DNA of 64,000 nucleotides from Neisseria arctica (GCF_022870905.1 NZ_CP091510.1:1984001-2048000), one strand, 5' to 3'. Shown: positions 7,806-17,182, counted from the first letter of the stretch. Made by a program: numbers and translations. Notes: generated from the sequence alone by a model not told the origin.

Positions 7806-9323
7806 TTATTGACGCTTGGCACCATAGCCGCCGATCAGCTGCTGGTCCTTACCGCTCAAACCGTAAGTACCGCCGATCTCCGCAACAGAAGCACCTCCGT
7901 AAAACTTACCATTCAATGTACCGCTCAAAGTATTGTCAGCTGTATTGACCGTACCTTTAAATGAGTTTTCATTATTTCCCCATTTGGCAGTTCCCGTTAA
8001 GTTATATTTATCTGCAGGTGTGGAAACACGTATACCGTTTTGAGCCTTATGAATTTGGGAATCGCTGGTTGCAAAGCGAATACCTTTTTTCGCAAAGTCC
8101 GCTACAGCGGTTACCTTAGAAGTCAGTTGGTGATTGCCTTCTTTATTAACTAAGTAAGCCGTTGAAATACCTTTGTAGGTGGCAGTACCACTGATAGGCA
8201 TCTCATTGACAGCAGTTTCATCACCCAAACTTTGATAGCCATGAGAAATGCCATTATTCGGATCAAAGTAATGTGCAAAGGTCTGATAAGTCCAACCTGC
8301 CGCTGCCGGATCATGAATCACCACCTGAACACCATTTTCAAACTGAATGGCATAAACTCCATCAACTGCTTTATCAAACATTAAACCATTAACATCCTTT
8401 TTAATGTAATTGATCTCGTTCAGGATATTGACTACCTGTCCAGCCATATTCTGTCGGCGAGCCATATAGTCTGTATAAATTGGTTCCCATTTATCAATCT
8501 CTTGTTGCGCTTTTATCTTTGCTTTCAGATCAGCTTCCTCATCCTCTAAAATCTCGCGCGCAGCTTTTAACTTGTTAAAAATAGGTATGATTTCTTCATC
8601 TAAAGAGCTTTTTGCAACAGAATAATATCCCTTTTCCTCACCATATAAAGGGCTGATATTTTCGATGGTTGTCCCTGCAGAACTTGCTTTTGCAACGGCA
8701 GAATAAGGTGTTAAATATCCTACAGCTGTATCTGCACTCAGTACTGCACCATCTACAATAAGACGATCATTTGGTTTTAAAATTAGGCTGCGAATTAAAC
8801 CAATTTGCGTATCGACCAACGCAGGCTTGCCATCCACTTTTCTCAACTGCATATGAGGGTTATGTTGCTGAGCACTATCCGATTTAATAAAGTGAGTATG
8901 CAACGGTACAGGTAAATTCAAAGCTGGCAAACTATTATTATCTTCAATACTATCTAAATTAGTATCGGCAGTATTACTGCCTACATTATTATTTTGAGCT
9001 AATGATTCTGCCGCTTTAAGCAATTCTAACAATTTGTCTCTACTGGCCTTAGGAACCAGGCTCTTTTGAGCATTACTAAGATTTGTATAGTTATTTAATA
9101 CGGCTTTCAATGCTTCCGTATGCTCTACAGTTAGATCCTCAGCACTCGGTAAAGCCTCAATTTGATCCATCACTTGACGTACTTCCCGAGCATTTGCAAG
9201 CAACTCTGTATTTAAAGATGTCCCACTTGCGCCACTACCTCCACCGCCGCCTCCGCAAGCGGTCAATACGGCTGCACAAATTGCTGTCATGACTATATTT
9301 CTGATAGGCGTTTTCGATCCCAT
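7806..9323 (-). CDS. Slam-dependent surface lipoprotein with TbpB-like barrel
   Basis: A 505-residue lipoprotein. The lipobox LTAC ends at Cys23 and is followed by six Gly, the flexible tether seen in Neisseria surface lipoproteins. Residues 47-108 look like a helical bundle (VMDQIEALP ... LSNAQKSLV) resembling modules of Gram-positive surface proteins. Residues 241-305 are charged and helical, probably coiled coil. Residues about 375-505 form a TbpB-like beta barrel with FYGGASVAEIGGTYG and the terminal GGYGAKRQ typical of TbpB relatives. The start at 9323 is preceded by AAAGAGG; the earlier in-frame codon adds 13 residues before the signal peptide. No TonB receptor is adjacent, so the ligand is unknown. 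Confidence 0.88.
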   Translation of the reverse strand: MGSKTPIRNIVMTAICAAVLTACGGGGGGSGASGTSLNTELLANAREVRQVMDQIEALPSAEDLTVEHTEALKAVLNNYTNLSNAQKSLVPKASRDKLLELLKAAESLAQNNNVGSNTADTNLDSIEDNNSLPALNLPVPLHTHFIKSDSAQQHNPHMQLRKVDGKPALVDTQIGLIRSLILKPNDRLIVDGAVLSADTAVGYLTPYSAVAKASSAGTTIENISPLYGEEKGYYSVAKSSLDEEIIPIFNKLKAAREILEDEEADLKAKIKAQQEIDKWEPIYTDYMARRQNMAGQVVNILNEINYIKKDVNGLMFDKAVDGVYAIQFENGVQVVIHDPAAAGWTYQTFAHYFDPNNGISHGYQSLGDETAVNEMPISGTATYKGISTAYLVNKEGNHQLTSKVTAVADFAKKGIRFATSDSQIHKAQNGIRVSTPADKYNLTGTAKWGNNENSFKGTVNTADNTLSGTLNGKFYGGASVAEIGGTYGLSGKDQQLIGGYGAKRQ

Positions 9324-9398
9324 AATATCCTCTTTAAATATTAAAAACTCAATACAGAGCAAAAGCTTTTCTAGCTAATCATTACAAAATATAACGTA

Positions 9399-9426
9399 AT
9401 TATAGATACTTTATCTTTTTATTCAA
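9399..9426 (-). promoter_or_regulatory. Probable sigma-70 promoter of the lipoprotein-Slam operon
   Basis: On the minus strand TTGAAT, a 16-base spacer, and a perfect TATAAT, about 75 bases before the lipoprotein start. I see no convincing Fur box around it. Confidence 0.6.
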
Positions 9427-9607
9427 CAATAAAACATCCGACATATGCATTATGATTGCCAACAAGGAAAATAAAGCCTTACAGGTCGGGCATCTCATGC
9501 CGAAATATAAAAAATCTTTTCAGACGGCCTGTCGGCTTATTGCTACAATAGAAAACTATTTTGATTATTTTTAAAGCCGTCTGAAAACAAGACTCCGGAT
9601 TATACGC

Positions 9608-11146
9608 ATGACTTCAAATTCCTCCTCGAATAAAAGCTGGCTGACTGCCGCGGCTGCCTATACTGACCGCCGTGCAGTAACTTTGTTTTTTCTCGGTTTC
9701 TCTGCCGGCATCCCGATTCTGCTGATTTTTTCCAGCCTGTCTCTTTGGCTGAGAGAGGCCGGAGTGGACCGTAGTACGGTAACCATGTTCAGCTGGGCGG
9801 CTTTGGCATATTCTTTCAAGTTTGTGTGGGCTCCGCTGATTGATTCTTTACCGCTACCGCTTCTGACCAAATTATTAGGGCGGCGTCGCGGTTGGCTGCT
9901 GGCTTCTCAGTGTGCGATTGTCGCAGCGATTTGCTGTATGGCTTTGGTAAACCCTGTCAATGAAACGGCACTAATTTATATGGCTGCTGCTGCCGTATTG
10001 CTCGGCTTTTCATCTGCTACCCAAGATATTGTGATTGACGCTTACCGTATCGAAGCCTCGGCAGACAATGTCGCCATGCAGTCGGTAACGGCGGCTACTT
10101 ATAATGCGGGTTACCGCCTCGGCATGGTTGTCGCCGGCGCAGGAGCTTTATTTTTAGCGGCAAAATTAGGCTCTCACGAAAAAGCTTATGTTTATGAAGC
10201 TTGGCAGCAAACTTATTTCATTATGGCAGCCGTGATGGGGGTGGGTATTTTCACTACATTGCTCACACGGGAGCCGGAAAGTTCGCAAAAGATTACACCT
10301 GCCCGCCCTGCGGGCGAGAATCTACGCTTGATGCTATTGTTTACCGTATCGATTGCTGCTTTTGTGGCCGTATTTTCTACAATCGGCAGTGTATTACCTT
10401 CTTCAGACGGCATTTTCACCAGTTTTTTGCTTGAAGCGGTACGCCTATTATTATCTACGGCTGCGGCAGTAGCGGTGGGAACAGCCATTGTGAAAAGCGG
10501 TTTGGTTCCGAAGTCGCTGGCGGTTGCAACTTGGATAGAACCTGTGGCCGACTTTTTCCGCCGCTATGGTTCTTCGGCATTATGGTTGCTGGCCTTAATC
10601 GGGATATACCGTATTTCGGATATTGTGGCCGGCGTGATTTCCAATGTGTTTTATCAAGACATGGGATTTAGCAAAGAAGAAATCGCTGCTGCGGTAAAAA
10701 CATTCGGTGTATTGATGGCTATCGGCGGCGGCTTTTTGGGTGGTTTGCTCTCACAAAAATTTTCATTAATGAAAATGATGATGCTGGGAGCCATATTGGC
10801 TGCTGCAACTAATCTGTTGTTTATTGCATTGGCCTATCGCGGACATGATGTCGCCTTTATGTATCTGGCCGTCGGTTTCGATAACTTAGCGGCTGGCTTG
10901 GCCGGTGCGGTTTTTATCGCTTTTTTGTCTGCCCTTACCAATATCCGCTTTACCGCCGTGCAATATGCCATTTTCAGCTCTTTAATGACATTACTGCCCA
11001 AAACACTAGGCGGATATTCGGGCGCAATGGTTGATAAAATAGGCTATCCGGGCTTTTTTATGTTTACGGCTCTAATCGGTCTGCCGGTATTGCTGTTGGT
11101 TTATGTGGTAGACAAAAAAATTTACCGCAACCAATCTCAGCACTAA
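9608..11146 (+). CDS. ampG: AmpG family muropeptide permease
   Basis: A 512-residue MFS transporter with 12 to 14 hydrophobic segments. The opening FFLGFSAGIPILLIFSSLS, the loop FKFVWAPLIDSLPLP and ATQDIVIDAYRIE in the fourth segment region are the AmpG signature. AmpG imports GlcNAc-anhydroMurNAc peptides from the periplasm for cell-wall recycling. A hydrophilic insert around residues 205-235 and a long central region are as in other AmpG proteins. Uptake sequences lie upstream (9573) and inside the gene (10394). There is no beta-lactamase regulator nearby, so recycling is the likely role. Confidence 0.92.
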   Translation: MTSNSSSNKSWLTAAAAYTDRRAVTLFFLGFSAGIPILLIFSSLSLWLREAGVDRSTVTMFSWAALAYSFKFVWAPLIDSLPLPLLTKLLGRRRGWLLASQCAIVAAICCMALVNPVNETALIYMAAAAVLLGFSSATQDIVIDAYRIEASADNVAMQSVTAATYNAGYRLGMVVAGAGALFLAAKLGSHEKAYVYEAWQQTYFIMAAVMGVGIFTTLLTREPESSQKITPARPAGENLRLMLLFTVSIAAFVAVFSTIGSVLPSSDGIFTSFLLEAVRLLLSTAAAVAVGTAIVKSGLVPKSLAVATWIEPVADFFRRYGSSALWLLALIGIYRISDIVAGVISNVFYQDMGFSKEEIAAAVKTFGVLMAIGGGFLGGLLSQKFSLMKMMMLGAILAAATNLLFIALAYRGHDVAFMYLAVGFDNLAAGLAGAVFIAFLSALTNIRFTAVQYAIFSSLMTLLPKTLGGYSGAMVDKIGYPGFFMFTALIGLPVLLLVYVVDKKIYRNQSQH

Positions 11147-11241
11147 CTGTAATATCTACATACTACTATTGATTTTTAATATGCCCGGCCACACTAAGTG
11201 GTAATCTATCCCAATCAATATAGGAAAGTTCAACCTCTACT

Positions 11242-12207
11242 ATGAGCCATACCGTTCATTTGAAATTCGATGATATCGACAATACTGTTTTACAGCGTCT
11301 CTGCGGCCCTCTCGACAGCCATCTTCAAACATTAGGCAAGGCTTTGAATATCCAAATCAGCCGACGCTTCAGTGATTTCACCTTTCTGGGCGAACTGGCT
11401 CATGCGGGAAGAGAAGCCCTTTTGGCTCTGGCTGATGTCGCTGAAAAAGGCGAATTGAGTGAAAATGATATCCGTCTGGCTGCGGTAGAAGCCAAAACGC
11501 GTGATTCCGATTTCGAACCGAAAAAATACGACCATCAATATTACTTCCGTACCAAACGCGGCAGCATCGGAGGCCGTACGCCACGCCAAAACGGATACAT
11601 CCGTGCTCTGCTGAATCATGATGTTGTTTTCGGCCTTGGCCCCGCAGGCACGGGGAAAACCTATCTGGCCGTAGCCGCTGCCGTGGATGCGATGGAAAAA
11701 CACCAAGTCGAACGGATTGTTTTGGTGCGCCCTGCCGTAGAGGCCGGAGAAAAACTGGGATTCCTCCCCGGCGATTTGGCACAAAAAGTCGATCCCTATC
11801 TGCGGCCGCTTTACGATGCCCTTTACGATCTGATGGGATTTGACCGTGTTACCAAGCTGATGGAAAAAGGGTTGATTGAAATCGCCCCGTTAGCTTATAT
11901 GCGCGGACGTACTCTCAATGGTGCTTATGTGATTCTAGACGAAGCGCAAAACACCACGCCCGAGCAAATGAAAATGTTTCTTACCCGCATCGGTTTCGGT
12001 GCCAAAGCCGTAATTACAGGCGACCTCAGCCAAATCGATTTGCCTAAGCATATCAAATCCGGCTTAAAAGATGCCAAAGAGAAACTGTGTGATGTTGAAG
12101 GATTATATTTCCATACATTCACCAGTGAAGATGTTGTGCGTCATCCGTTGGTACAGAAAATTGTCGAAGCTTACGATGCTGCCGATGAAGCAGAACAAGC
12201 CGTCTGA
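11242..12207 (+). CDS. ybeZ: PhoH family protein YbeZ
   Basis: A 321-residue P-loop ATPase. The Walker A motif GPAGTGKT occupies residues 133-140 and the Walker B YVILDEAQNT lies near residue 228. YbeZ proteins partner with the ribonuclease YbeY in ribosome quality control and late rRNA maturation, and ybeY lies downstream in this cluster. The last codons and the stop are supplied by an uptake sequence (AAGCCGTCTGAA at 12197-12208), giving the C-terminus AEQAV. The next gene starts 13 bases later. Confidence 0.93.
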   Translation: MSHTVHLKFDDIDNTVLQRLCGPLDSHLQTLGKALNIQISRRFSDFTFLGELAHAGREALLALADVAEKGELSENDIRLAAVEAKTRDSDFEPKKYDHQYYFRTKRGSIGGRTPRQNGYIRALLNHDVVFGLGPAGTGKTYLAVAAAVDAMEKHQVERIVLVRPAVEAGEKLGFLPGDLAQKVDPYLRPLYDALYDLMGFDRVTKLMEKGLIEIAPLAYMRGRTLNGAYVILDEAQNTTPEQMKMFLTRIGFGAKAVITGDLSQIDLPKHIKSGLKDAKEKLCDVEGLYFHTFTSEDVVRHPLVQKIVEAYDAADEAEQAV

Positions 12208-12220
12208 AAAGGAATAAAAT

Positions 12221-12583
12221 ATGGGGGTTTTGCTGCAGATATTAGTTTTACTCGTTGCCGTAGAACATCTGCTGATCATGTGGCTTGAGATGAGCCTGCC
12301 GTCTCGCCGTGCCGAGCGTGCTTTCGGCATCAGCTTGGAAAAACAAAAGCAGCGCGAAATCCGTACACTATTCGCCAATCAAGGACTCTACAACGGATTT
12401 TTGGCGGCTGGACTTATATGGAGCCTGCTCGCTCCACCCGAACTGGCGCGGCCACTACAGCTCTTCTTTCTCGGTTGTGTATTGATTGCCGCCATATTCG
12501 GTGCATTAACGTCGAGTAAAAAAATCCTGCTTGTACAAGGCTTGCCTGCCCTTTCGGCCATCTTGGTTTGGCTACTCCAATGA
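12221..12583 (+). CDS. DUF1304 family membrane protein
   Basis: A 120-residue protein with four hydrophobic segments (about 3-21, 54-70, 76-93 and 99-118). The start VLLQILVLLVAVEHLLIMWLEM and the stretch NQGLYNGFLAAGL are the DUF1304 signature. Function is unknown. It follows ybeZ by 13 bases and so is probably co-transcribed, although it is not part of the classical ybeZ-ybeY-ybeX set. Confidence 0.9.
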   Translation: MGVLLQILVLLVAVEHLLIMWLEMSLPSRRAERAFGISLEKQKQREIRTLFANQGLYNGFLAAGLIWSLLAPPELARPLQLFFLGCVLIAAIFGALTSSKKILLVQGLPALSAILVWLLQ

Positions 12584-12693
12584 AAACCATAGTGCAACAT
12601 CTAAATCAATACTGCTGAAAAATCAGGCAAATATATTATGTAATTTTCCCGGCTTTCAGTATGATTTGAATATTATTCCGATAGAAAAATGTC

Positions 12694-13278
12694 ATGACTT
12701 TCACTACCATTATCAGTATCGCCCTCGGCATAGGTTTGGCCGCAAGTTCCGGCTTTCGCGTATTCCTCCCTCTATTTGCTCTAAGCCTTTCCGCCTATTT
12801 CGGCCTATGGCCGGTTAATGAAAACTGGCAATGGTTAGCCTCCACCCCAGCACTGATTATTTTAGGCGTAGCTACCATTGCGGAAATAGCCGCCTACCTC
12901 ATTCCCTTTATCGACAATCTACTTGATACTTTAGCCGTTCCTCTCGCCGGTCTGGCCGGTACGGCCGTGATGGCTTCCACTACTGCCGATCTGAGTCCTG
13001 CCGTTACTTGGACTCTTGCCATTATTGCAGGAGGCGGGGCCGCAGCCGCAATTAAAGGTACGGCTGCGACGGGGCGGGCGGCAAGCACCGTTACCACCGG
13101 CGGCATTGCCAACCCTATCGTGTCGGTAGCCGAAACCGGTACCGCACTATTTCTCACTATACTCAGCTTGTTTTTGCCGTTTCTAGCCGTTGCACTCAGC
13201 TTAATAATTGTATTTTGGGCATGGCGAAAATACCGCAATTACCAACGGGGCAAACAACCTGCTCTTCCTAACGTATAA
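12694..13278 (+). CDS. DUF4126 family membrane protein
   Basis: A 194-residue hydrophobic protein. IALGIGLAASSGFRVFLPLFALSL at the N-terminus and the Gly/Ala-rich middle (GGGAAAAIKGTAATGRAAS) match DUF4126. The C-terminal segment ends in a basic tail (WRKYRNYQRGKQ). The function of the family is unknown. It lies between the DUF1304 gene and ybeY with gaps of 110 and 45 bases, and an uptake sequence (13309) sits just before ybeY. Confidence 0.88.
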   Translation: MTFTTIISIALGIGLAASSGFRVFLPLFALSLSAYFGLWPVNENWQWLASTPALIILGVATIAEIAAYLIPFIDNLLDTLAVPLAGLAGTAVMASTTADLSPAVTWTLAIIAGGGAAAAIKGTAATGRAASTVTTGGIANPIVSVAETGTALFLTILSLFLPFLAVALSLIIVFWAWRKYRNYQRGKQPALPNV

Positions 13279-13323
13279 CCCACACCGTTAAATAAAAAAA
13301 TAGAAATAAGCCGTCTGAAAATC

Positions 13324-13839
13324 ATGAAAGCAGCCAAACGTTACCCTTTTTTAGCCTTACAGCAGCAACGTCTGCAACTACACTTTGCCAACCATTCCAG
13401 TATTACCGACATTCCAAGCGAACGCAGCTTCTACCGCTGGATCTGGCAAGCATTGAAAAACGAGTACAGACAAGCCGAAATCAGCCTGATTTTTCTTGAT
13501 GAAGCAGAGGCGCGCGCCTACAACCGAGACTATCGCGGGAAAGACTATGCAACCAATATCCTTAGCTTTGCGCTGAACGAAGGCGAGCAACTGTTCGGAC
13601 AGCACGAAAGCAGCCTCCAAGGCGACTTAGTTATCTGCCCGCAAGTGGTATTAAAAGAAGCCGTCGAACAAAACAAAACACCTGAGCAACATTTTGCCCA
13701 CCTTGCACTACACGGCACGCTGCATCTAATGGGATACGACCATATCGAAGATGAAGAAGCCGAAATCATGGAGGGGCTTGAAATCCGACTCATGAATCAG
13801 TTAGCATACCCTAACCCTTACGCACAAGATGGAATTTGA
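13324..13839 (+). CDS. ybeY: Endoribonuclease YbeY
   Basis: A 171-residue single-domain metalloprotein. The zinc motif HGTLHLMGYDH gives ligands H130, H134 and H140, exactly the YbeY pattern. It acts in 16S rRNA 3'-end maturation and ribosome quality control. The N-terminus is slightly longer than in E. coli. Its stop overlaps or abuts the start of the following CorC-type gene, and ybeZ lies upstream with two unrelated genes between. Confidence 0.95.
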   Translation: MKAAKRYPFLALQQQRLQLHFANHSSITDIPSERSFYRWIWQALKNEYRQAEISLIFLDEAEARAYNRDYRGKDYATNILSFALNEGEQLFGQHESSLQGDLVICPQVVLKEAVEQNKTPEQHFAHLALHGTLHLMGYDHIEDEEAEIMEGLEIRLMNQLAYPNPYAQDGI

Positions 13840-13841
13840 AT

Positions 13842-14669
13842 ATGGACGACAGCCCGTCGAAGCCCAATTTTTTTGAACGCTTGATTAGCCGCCTTTCAGG
13901 CGATGCACCCGAAACCTCAGCCGAAGTACTGGATATTCTTCGCCAGGCACACGCACAATCGGTTTTCGATACCGATACGCTCCTAAGGTTGGAAAAAGTC
14001 CTAGATTTTACAGGCTTAGAAGTGCGCGACGCCATGATTACGCGCAGCCAAATGGACGTAATTAAGGCGGAAGACAGTATCGAGCGAATCATTGCCTATG
14101 CTGTAGAAACCGCCCATTCCCGCTTCCCTGTTATCGGTGAAGATAAAGATGAAATCCTCGGTATCCTACATGCCAAAGACCTGCTCAAATATACCCTTAA
14201 CCCGGAGCAGTTCAATTTACAGGCTATTTTGCGCCCGGCCGTATTTGTGCCTGAAAGTAAGTCATTGAATTTGCTATTGAAAGAATTTCGTGAACAACGC
14301 AACCACATGGCTCTCGTAGTAGACGAATATGGCGGTACTTCAGGTTTGGTAACCTTTGAAGATGTGATCGAACAAATTATCGGTGATATCGAAGATGAGT
14401 TTGACGAAGACGATAGCGCCGATAATATTTTCCCGGTATCGGCCGAACGCTGGCGTATCAATGCCGTTACCGAAATCGAAGATATCAATGAATACTTCGG
14501 CACCCAATACAGTAACGAAGAGGTAGATACCATAGGCGGCTTGGTTATCCAAGAGCTCGGCCACTTGCCCGTGCGCGGTGAGAAAGTTGCAATCGGCAAT
14601 TTGCAATTTACAGTGGCCCGAGCCGACAAACGCCGGCTTCACACCTTAATGGCTACCCGTATCAAATAA
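13842..14669 (+). CDS. ybeX: CorC/YbeX family CBS-domain protein
   Basis: A 275-residue soluble protein. Two CBS domains occupy about residues 65-190 (VRDAMITRSQMD; FREQRNHMALVVDEYGGTSGLVTFEDV) and the CorC_HlyC domain follows at about 200-275. The acidic linker EDEFDEDDSADN separates them. YbeX proteins have been linked to Mg2+/Co2+ efflux and, more recently, ribosome metabolism together with YbeY. I use the ATG at 13842; a TTG at 13836 overlapping the ybeY stop would add two residues. An uptake-sequence terminator follows. Confidence 0.92.
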   Translation: MDDSPSKPNFFERLISRLSGDAPETSAEVLDILRQAHAQSVFDTDTLLRLEKVLDFTGLEVRDAMITRSQMDVIKAEDSIERIIAYAVETAHSRFPVIGEDKDEILGILHAKDLLKYTLNPEQFNLQAILRPAVFVPESKSLNLLLKEFREQRNHMALVVDEYGGTSGLVTFEDVIEQIIGDIEDEFDEDDSADNIFPVSAERWRINAVTEIEDINEYFGTQYSNEEVDTIGGLVIQELGHLPVRGEKVAIGNLQFTVARADKRRLHTLMATRIK

Positions 14670-14687
14670 AGTTTACCTTTATTATAA

Positions 14688-14719
14688 AAATGCCGTCTGA
14701 AACTTTTCAGACGGCATTT
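14688..14719. terminator. Bidirectional terminator of paired AT-type uptake sequences
   Basis: AAATGCCGTCTGAA and its complement face each other with a 4-base loop. It lies between the convergent ybeX and aldehyde dehydrogenase genes. Confidence 0.85.
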
Positions 14720-14740
14720 GATTTTCAAGCAAATGAATAT

Positions 14741-16225
14741 TTAATACATACCTTCACGCTCTTCACGCATGCTGATATAAATATTTTTCACTTGGGTATA
14801 CGCAGCCAACATCATTTTATGGTTTTCACGCCCGATACCCGAAGTTTTATAGCCGCCAAACGGTGCGCCCGCAGGCAAACGGTTATAGCAATTCACCCAC
14901 ATACGGCCGGTTTGAACCGCTTTTGCCACCCGCAACGCACGGTTGATATTCAACGACCATACTGCGCCGCCCAAACCATATTCACTGTCGTTGGCCAAGG
15001 CAATCACTTCTTCTTCGGTTTTGAATTTAATCACGGTTGCCACCGGTCCGAAAATTTCTTCTTGAGCAATACGGTTATCATTACTGTCGGCGGCAATCAA
15101 AGTCGGTTCGACAAACGCACCTTGCCCTAAAGCACCATCTTCGATTTTCTTACCACCGGTAATGATACGCGCGCCTTCTTGCTCGCCGATTTTCACATAT
15201 TTCAAAATCGTTTCCAGTTGGCCGACACTCACTTGCGCCCCCATTTGGGTATCATCTTCCCAAGGCAGGCCAACTTTCACTTTTTTAAATTCTTCTGCCA
15301 AAGCGGCAACAAATTTATCGTAAATGCCTTCCTGTACGAAAATACGCGAACCGGCACAGCATACTTGCCCTTGGTTAAACAAAATACCTTTTTGGGCACC
15401 TTCCAGAGCTTTGTCAAACGGCATATCGTCAAAGAAAATATTCGCCGACTTACCGCCTAGCTCCAAAGTTGCGGGAATCAGCATTTCAGCAGCGGCGATA
15501 CCGATATGCCGGCCGATTTCGGTAGAACCGGTAAATGCCAGCTTATTAAATCCGGGGTGATGCAGCATATATTCGCCCGACTTAGAGCCTTTGCCGGTGA
15601 TGATGTTCAATACGCCTTTGGGCAACAGGTGATTAATTTTTTGGGCAAAAGACAACAAGCTCAGTGAGGTGCTCGAAGAAGGATGAATCACAATGGTACA
15701 GCCGGCCGCCAATGCGGGGGCAATTTTCCAAGCCGCCATCAAGAAGGGGAAGTTCCACGGAATAATTTGGCCGACAACACCGATAGGCTCACGCAATACA
15801 ATGGAAATATCTTCGCTACCGATTTCGTTAACACTACCTTCTTCGGCCAAGATGACTCCTGCAAAATAGCGGAAATGTTCGGCAGCCAAAGGAATATCCG
15901 CTGCACGGGTCTCACGAATCGGCTTACCGTTATCCAAAGTTTCCTGTAAAGCAAATTCTTCCGCATGCTCTTCAATCACATCAGCAATTTTGTTCAAAAT
16001 CGCACTGCGTTCGTAAACCGTAGTATGCCGCCAGCTCTTTAAAGCTTCTTGGGCAGCTGCCACTGCCGCGTCAACATCTTCATTACTGGCATCGATAAAA
16101 GTTGCCAAAGGCTCATTATTGGCAGGGTTATACGAAGTCAGCGTCTCTCCTTTGCTGCCGTTCGTCCACTCGCCGTTAATCAGCAAACCGTATGCTTTGT
16201 CGAATACGTTCAAATCTTTTGCCAC
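14741..16225 (-). CDS. NAD(P)-dependent aldehyde dehydrogenase
   Basis: A 494-residue member of the aldehyde dehydrogenase superfamily. The catalytic residues are E255 in LELGGKSA and C289 in GQVCCAGSR; the cofactor loop FTGSTEIG starts at 231. The sequence looks closest to acetaldehyde or broad-range aliphatic aldehyde dehydrogenases of the AldB/ExaC type, marked by the C-terminal PFGGYKTSGIGRENHKMML. It oxidises aldehydes to acids in the cytoplasm. It is monocistronic; 230 bases without a gene separate it from bioD. The substrate is inferred. Confidence 0.9.
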   Translation of the reverse strand: MAKDLNVFDKAYGLLINGEWTNGSKGETLTSYNPANNEPLATFIDASNEDVDAAVAAAQEALKSWRHTTVYERSAILNKIADVIEEHAEEFALQETLDNGKPIRETRAADIPLAAEHFRYFAGVILAEEGSVNEIGSEDISIVLREPIGVVGQIIPWNFPFLMAAWKIAPALAAGCTIVIHPSSSTSLSLLSFAQKINHLLPKGVLNIITGKGSKSGEYMLHHPGFNKLAFTGSTEIGRHIGIAAAEMLIPATLELGGKSANIFFDDMPFDKALEGAQKGILFNQGQVCCAGSRIFVQEGIYDKFVAALAEEFKKVKVGLPWEDDTQMGAQVSVGQLETILKYVKIGEQEGARIITGGKKIEDGALGQGAFVEPTLIAADSNDNRIAQEEIFGPVATVIKFKTEEEVIALANDSEYGLGGAVWSLNINRALRVAKAVQTGRMWVNCYNRLPAGAPFGGYKTSGIGRENHKMMLAAYTQVKNIYISMREEREGMY

Positions 16226-16457
16226 GATACTACTCCTTCCATTCTGTTGATGAACCCGTGCTTAAGGCCGGTAGTACTTCTATATTTGACACTTTGATAA
16301 AACAAGGGAAAATCCGCTTACCAACGTTCAAAACCGCTGCGGCTATCCAACCGTTGAAATATACGGTGTAATTTCAGTCTAGACCGAATCGCTTTGCTTT
16401 TCAAGCATTACAAGTGTTGCTTAATTACATACAAACATTTGATTTATGAAATATTAT

Positions 16458-17120
16458 TTACCACCAAGGCTGTAAATTGCAGGCTATGTCTTGTACCCGG
16501 CCATCTATGCGGTAAGGTACGACACCTAATAAAGGTGCGGCAATTTTACTTTGTAAAGTTTTTATATAGTCTGCCAACCGGTGCGGCTGCTCATTAATGC
16601 AATTGCCCACCCACCCGACCAATGGTAAACCTGAGCGGCAAACAGACTCTGCCGTCAATAGTGCATGATTGATGCACCCGAGCTTCATACCTACCACTAA
16701 GATCACTGGCAACTGCTCGCAAACCACCCAGTCAGAAAAATCCGCCTGCATACTTAAAGGCGTATGCCAACCGCCTGCGCCCTCTACCAACACCATGTCA
16801 ACCTGCTCTTTTAGGCTGTATAGTCCAGAGCTGATACGCTGCATATCGATTTCCACTCCACTATCTGCCGCTGCCAAATGTGGCGCAGTTGCTTCGGCAA
16901 ATGTATAAATATTGTGCCGGCTATAGTCGAACAACGGATATGATGCCCGCTGCAAGGCCAAAACATCCGTATTCAATCCGTTTTTTTCCACACCTGAAGC
17001 AATCGGTTTATAACCAACAGCCTTTAACCCACTGTTCCGAGCCAAATACAACATTGCTTCTGTACAAAAAGTTTTACCCACCTCGGTATCCGTACCGGTA
17101 ACAAAATAAGCTGAGTTCAT
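16458..17120 (-). CDS. bioD: Dethiobiotin synthetase
   Basis: A 220-residue enzyme that closes the ureido ring of dethiobiotin from DAPA, CO2 and ATP. The N-terminal P-loop VTGTDTEVGKTFC and the later VEGAGGWHTPL are the BioD signatures. Length is normal. It stands alone, without bioA, bioB or bioF in the window. A single AG-type uptake sequence lies just before the start (17117-17130). Confidence 0.93.
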   Translation of the reverse strand: MNSAYFVTGTDTEVGKTFCTEAMLYLARNSGLKAVGYKPIASGVEKNGLNTDVLALQRASYPLFDYSRHNIYTFAEATAPHLAAADSGVEIDMQRISSGLYSLKEQVDMVLVEGAGGWHTPLSMQADFSDWVVCEQLPVILVVGMKLGCINHALLTAESVCRSGLPLVGWVGNCINEQPHRLADYIKTLQSKIAAPLLGVVPYRIDGRVQDIACNLQPWW

Positions 17121-17182
17121 GTTCAGACGGCCTTTTCAAAATTAATACTTCATTTTTAGTATATCGTCGCCACAATGTCAAA

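Noticed and set aside
9324..9480. Possible Fur box upstream of the surface lipoprotein
   Set aside because: The best match to the 19-base consensus is only about half, no better than expected in AT-rich DNA.
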